Of a stretch of DNA of 64,000 nt, positions 60,664 to 64,000 are shown piece after piece. The stretch's first letter is position 1; the number at the start of each line of letters is the position of its first letter. Position numbers and translations under genes: made by a program. The DNA comes from Achromobacter sp. Root83. Lineage in GTDB: Bacteria > Pseudomonadota > Gammaproteobacteria > Burkholderiales > Burkholderiaceae_B. The notes under the pieces were generated by a model. It was not told the origin of the DNA and ran no database searches. It saw only the letters and a list, made by a program, of their open reading frames with translations. The stretch covers positions 403,755 through 467,754 of the forward strand of contig NZ_LMIU01000025.1 in the NCBI RefSeq assembly GCF_001428845.1, written 5' to 3'.

Positions 60664-62577
60664 ATGTATGTGTTTTACGAAGACGACGGCAGCTTCAAGG
60701 CCGGCAACATCCTGTCCGAGACCGACGCCAGCCTTCAGGTGGAGTCGGACTCGGGCAAGCGCAGCAAGATCAAGCGCGCCAATACCCTGTTCAACTTCGC
60801 CGCGCCCGAACCGGCCGCGCTGATGAGCCAGGCGGCCGCCACCGCTGAATCGCTGGACCTGCAATTCCTGTGGGAATGCGCGCCCCAGGAAGAATTCGAC
60901 TCGCCCGCCCTGGCCACAGACTACTTCGGACACGCCCCCACGCCCGTCGAACAGGCCGCGCTGCTGATGCGCCTGCACGGCGCGCCGGCGTACTTCCACC
61001 GCCGCGGCAAGGGCCGCTACCGTCCCGCCCCGCCTGACATCCTGGCCGCCGCGCTGGCCGCCCTGGACAAGAAGCAGCGCCAGGCCGAACAGCAGCAGGA
61101 ATGGGTCGACGACATGGCCGCCGGCCGCCTGCCCGAACCCATCGCCCAGGCCGCCGAGTCGCTCCTGATCCGTCCGGACAAGAATTCGCAGCAATGGAAG
61201 GCGCTGGACGCCGCCTGCGCCAAGCTGGGCAAAAGCCCCGACCGTCTGCTGCTCGAACTGGGCGCCTGGCCGCATGCGCTGGCGCTGCACAAGCGCCGCT
61301 TCCTGGCGGTGAACTTCCCGCGAGGACTGGCCTTCCCCGACCTGGAACTGCCGCCCGTCGACCGCGAACTGCCGTTGTCGGACGCCGAGGTCTACTCGGT
61401 GGATGACGTCACGACCACCGAAATCGACGACGCGCTGTCCGTCACCACCCTGCCCGACGGCCGCCTGCGCGTCGGCATCCACGTGGCCGCGCCTGGCCTG
61501 ACCGTCACCCGCGACAGCGAGTTCGACAAGCTGGCCCGCGCGCGCCTGTCCACGGTCTACATGCCGGGCGACAAGATCCCGATGCAGCCCGACAGCGTCA
61601 TCAAGGCGTTTTCGCTGGACGCGGGCCGCGAAGTGCCCGTGCTGTCGCTGTACGTCGTGGCCGACCCGGAGACCGGCGAGGTCATCGAATCGGAAACGCG
61701 CCTGGAACGCATCGTCGTGCGCGAGAACCTGCGCCACAACATGCTGGACGCCCATGTCACCGAAGCCAGCCTGGCCGATCCGTCGGCGGAGCTGCCTTAC
61801 GGCCACTGGCTGCGCCCCCTCTGGAAGCTGGCGCAGGCGCTGTCGGCGCAGCGCGAGAACGTGCGCGGCAAGCCGGAAAACAACTCACGGGTGGAATACA
61901 GCTTCTACCTGGACGGCAACCCCGACGACCCCGACACCACCGTGCGCCTGGTCCCGCGCCAGCGCAATGCGCCGCTGGACCGCATGGTGGCCGAATACAT
62001 GATCCTGGCCAACAACCTGTGGGGCGGCTTGCTGAACCAGCATGGCGTGCCGGGCATCTACCGGTCGCAACAGGCGGGGCGCGTGCGCATGAGCACGCAG
62101 GCGCTGCCGCACGAGGCCATCGGCGTGCCGCAGTACGCCTGGAGCACGTCGCCGCTGCGCCGCTATGTCGACCTGGTCAATCAATGGCAACTGATCGCCG
62201 CGGTCGAGCACGGCGTGTCGGCGCGCCTGATCGCCCCCTTCAAGCCGCGCGACGCGGACCTGTTCGCCATCATCGGCGCCTTCGACGCGCAATACGCGGC
62301 CTGGGCCGAGTTCCAGAGCGCGATGGAACGCTACTGGTGCCTGCGCTGGCTGAAGCAGAACGGCGTGACCCGCACGGTGGCCCACGTCCTGCGCGACGAT
62401 CTGGTGCGCTTTGCCAACGCGCCGCTGGTCACGCGGGTGGGCGGCATGCCGGAGCTGGAACGCGGCACGGCCGTCGAGATCGATATTCTGGGGATGGACG
62501 AGTTGTCCCTGGAACTGGATTGCCGGTATGTGGGGCAGGTGAAGGTTGAGGCTGCCGAGGACGCGGCGGCTTCTTGA
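60664..62577 (+). CDS. RNB-domain exoribonuclease (RNase II/R family)
   Basis: A 637-residue 3'-to-5' exoribonuclease. The N-terminus has a short OB-like segment (YVFYEDDGSFKAGNIL) and a helical linker. The RNB domain (about 245-560) has the metal-binding aspartates in SVDDVTTTEIDDALSV and the RNB signature STSPLRRYVDLVNQWQL. A short C-terminal S1-like segment ends in ELDCRYVGQVKVE. It is smaller than RNase R and lacks the usual cold-shock pair, so it belongs to the compact proteobacterial/cyanobacterial-type RNB group. The start lies after AGGA at wide spacing. Confidence 0.9.
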   Translation: MYVFYEDDGSFKAGNILSETDASLQVESDSGKRSKIKRANTLFNFAAPEPAALMSQAAATAESLDLQFLWECAPQEEFDSPALATDYFGHAPTPVEQAALLMRLHGAPAYFHRRGKGRYRPAPPDILAAALAALDKKQRQAEQQQEWVDDMAAGRLPEPIAQAAESLLIRPDKNSQQWKALDAACAKLGKSPDRLLLELGAWPHALALHKRRFLAVNFPRGLAFPDLELPPVDRELPLSDAEVYSVDDVTTTEIDDALSVTTLPDGRLRVGIHVAAPGLTVTRDSEFDKLARARLSTVYMPGDKIPMQPDSVIKAFSLDAGREVPVLSLYVVADPETGEVIESETRLERIVVRENLRHNMLDAHVTEASLADPSAELPYGHWLRPLWKLAQALSAQRENVRGKPENNSRVEYSFYLDGNPDDPDTTVRLVPRQRNAPLDRMVAEYMILANNLWGGLLNQHGVPGIYRSQQAGRVRMSTQALPHEAIGVPQYAWSTSPLRRYVDLVNQWQLIAAVEHGVSARLIAPFKPRDADLFAIIGAFDAQYAAWAEFQSAMERYWCLRWLKQNGVTRTVAHVLRDDLVRFANAPLVTRVGGMPELERGTAVEIDILGMDELSLELDCRYVGQVKVEAAEDAAAS

Positions 62578-62585
62578 TCTTGCAT

Positions 62586-62610
62586 GCGGTGCGGGCGCTC
62601 CCCGCACCGC
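62586..62610 (+). terminator. 10-bp hairpin after the RNB nuclease gene
   Basis: GCGGTGCGGG (62586-62595) pairs with CCCGCACCGC (62601-62610) around CGCTC. It lies nine bases after the stop and has no U-tract. Confidence 0.6.
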
Positions 62611-62663
62611 CCTCTCCCCGTTAAACTCCCCCCAAAAGCCATAACAACCCGGGAGGAGCAAAC

Positions 62664-63335
62664 ATGCGCATTCTGCTGGTCGAGGACAACCTCGATCTGG
62701 GCGATGCCGTGGAGAGCAAGCTGCGCTCGGCCGGCCATAGCGTGCAGTGGGTGCGCGACGGTATGGCGGCGTCGCGCTGGGGGCTGGATGAAACCTGGGA
62801 TGCCCTGGTCCTGGACATCAACCTGCCCGGCAAGGACGGCTTCACCATCATCCGCGAATTGCGCGCCGCCGGCCTGGAAGCGCCGGTGCTGGTGATGACC
62901 GCGCGCGCGGAAATCGAAGACAAGATCGACATGCTGGACCTCGGCGCGGACGACTATCTCGTCAAGCCCTTCGACCTGCGTGAACTGGAGGCTCGGCTGC
63001 GCGCGCTGTTGCGGCGCCCCGCCGGGCAGACCAGCAGCGTCACCCGCTACGGCAACCTCAGCCTGGATTTCGCCAACCGCAACGTTGAGCTCTCGGGCGC
63101 GCCACTGGAGTTGGGGCGGCGGGAATTCCGCCTGCTGGAGATCCTGGTTGGAAAACTGGGCCAGACCGTCGCCAAGGAACGCCTCATGAACCAACTGTTC
63201 GACCTGGACGACGGGTCGCTCAATGCGTTGGAACTGCTGATATCGCGGCTGCGCAGGAAGCTGGCGGGCGCCTCGATCGATATCGTCACTGTGCGCGGCG
63301 TCGGCTACCAGGCCCGCAGCCATGAGCATCCCTGA
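62664..63335 (+). CDS. OmpR-family response regulator (TctD/QseB-like)
   Basis: A 223-residue response regulator. The receiver domain has D51 as phosphorylation site (ALVLDINLPGKDG), acidic residues in LLVEDNLDLG and K101 in YLVKPFDL. The C-terminal winged helix (about 125-220) contains LELGRREFRLLEILVG and ELLISRLRRKL. A strong GGGAGGAG Shine-Dalgarno precedes it. Its end overlaps the sensor kinase start by 14 bases. Confidence 0.94.
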   Translation: MRILLVEDNLDLGDAVESKLRSAGHSVQWVRDGMAASRWGLDETWDALVLDINLPGKDGFTIIRELRAAGLEAPVLVMTARAEIEDKIDMLDLGADDYLVKPFDLRELEARLRALLRRPAGQTSSVTRYGNLSLDFANRNVELSGAPLELGRREFRLLEILVGKLGQTVAKERLMNQLFDLDDGSLNALELLISRLRRKLAGASIDIVTVRGVGYQARSHEHP

Positions 63336-64000
63336 GAGCTTTTCCATCCGCCGGCGCATCTTCACGCTGGGCGTGCTGCTGCTGGCCTGCGCCCTGATCG
63401 GCCTGGTGTTCTTCCTGCGCGGCTACGCCCAGCGGGCCGCGGAGCAGGCCTTTGACCGGTTGCTGGCTGCCTCCGCGCTGACCATCGCCGGCTCAGTGCA
63501 GATCGAAGACAACAATGTCACGGTCGAACCGCCCGTATCGTCCCTGGCCATGCTGTCGGCGGGCGAGCGCGTGTTCTATGAAGCGCGCACATCCAATGGC
63601 CGCCTGATCACCGGCTACGCCGACCTGGCGCCCGGTTTGCCGCTAGCGCAATCCGCGACGCCCGTTTTCGCCTATCTGCACTATCACGGCGATCCCGTCC
63701 GCGTCGCCACCGTGGGGCGGCTGGTATCCGCCAGCCAGCACGCCGGCTGGGTCACCTTGCGGGTGGCCGAAACACTGGGCTCGCGCGAGGCCCTGGCCAG
63801 CGAGATCCTGGGACGCAGCGTGCTGCCGCTGGTCGTGGTGTCGCTGGTAGCGCTGGGCCTGCTGTGGTTCGGCGTGCAGCGCGCCTTCGCGCCGCTGGCC
63901 GTCGTCGAACGCGAATTGCGGCGCCGCGCGCCCGACGACCTGGCGCCCCTGGTCAAGCCCGTCCCGCGCGAAGTGCGGCGGCTGATCGAGGCGCTGAACG
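63322..64000 (+). CDS. sensor histidine kinase, N-terminal part (runs off the right edge)
   Basis: The first 226 codons of a membrane sensor kinase. TM1 is at about residues 13-33 (FTLGVLLLACALIGLVFFLR). A periplasmic sensor of the TctE/2CSK-N type spans about 34-168, with SALTIAGSVQIEDN and FAYLHYHGDPVRVATVGR. TM2 is at about 169-190 (LPLVVVSLVALGLLWFGV). The HAMP/linker region has begun (PLAVVERELRRRAPDDLAPL). The kinase core lies beyond the window. The paired regulator overlaps it upstream, so the two are co-translated. The sensor type suggests carboxylate sensing. Confidence 0.9.
   Translation, partial: MSIPESFSIRRRIFTLGVLLLACALIGLVFFLRGYAQRAAEQAFDRLLAASALTIAGSVQIEDNNVTVEPPVSSLAMLSAGERVFYEARTSNGRLITGYADLAPGLPLAQSATPVFAYLHYHGDPVRVATVGRLVSASQHAGWVTLRVAETLGSREALASEILGRSVLPLVVVSLVALGLLWFGVQRAFAPLAVVERELRRRAPDDLAPLVKPVPREVRRLIEALN

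Overview
The window is a 64 kb stretch of high-GC, tightly packed bacterial chromosome. The gene set and neighbourhoods point to a betaproteobacterium of the Alcaligenaceae, in the Bordetella/Achromobacter group. The markers are the tyrS / M23 peptidase / anmK / erpA / argC / rpsI-rplM order, a lysine/alanine-repeat histone H1-like protein, Bug-type (TctC) binding proteins, and a Gram-negative dlt-type operon. The genus call is inference. No tRNA, rRNA, CRISPR array, prophage or insertion sequence was recognised. Two genes run off the ends: prkA on the left and a sensor kinase on the right.

Left part (1-15 kb): the start of the prkA kinase gene, an 800-base gene-poor stretch, ribD, and a cysteine hydrolase paired with a GlxA-type regulator. 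These are followed by nrdR, glyA, a PEBP-family protein, tyrS, an M23 endopeptidase, anmK, erpA, a DUF6776-like membrane protein, argC and the rplM-rpsI ribosomal operon. Several intrinsic terminators separate these units.

Middle part (15-40.7 kb): this region is dominated by transport and metabolism. It holds a complete branched-chain amino-acid (liv) ABC operon with a terminator/attenuator after livK, an orphan TRAP binding protein, pmbA, darP and an esterase. An NMT1-type ABC transporter operon ends in an isochorismatase-fold hydrolase. Then come a Pat-like acetyltransferase with a degenerate synthetase site, gltX, an MFS pump, a lipoprotein, and a LysR / hydrolase / Bug-protein set. An Lrp-type regulator faces a fused indolepyruvate oxidoreductase.

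Right part (40.7-64 kb): nrdAB (class I ribonucleotide reductase) is preceded by two NrdR boxes spaced 31 bp, one lying over the predicted -10; the repressor gene nrdR is itself in the window. Next are the H1-like gene, yggT and a five-gene dltC-dltD-dltX-dltB-dltA operon. This operon is a D-alanylation-type system in a Gram-negative, in an order different from the Gram-positive one, and its DltX-like microprotein ends in FQYQQF. The remainder is a SlyB-like lipoprotein, a sugar/nucleoside kinase, a zinc-ribbon membrane protein, prmA, accC-accB-aroQ, a TlpA-like thioredoxin, mpl, a YqiA-like esterase, an RNB exoribonuclease and an overlapping response-regulator/sensor-kinase pair.

Most of the window is ordinary core genome. 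The parts most worth a second look are the dlt-like operon, the ABC-transporter/hydrolase operon, the paired dyads upstream of the H1-like gene and the nrdAB control region.
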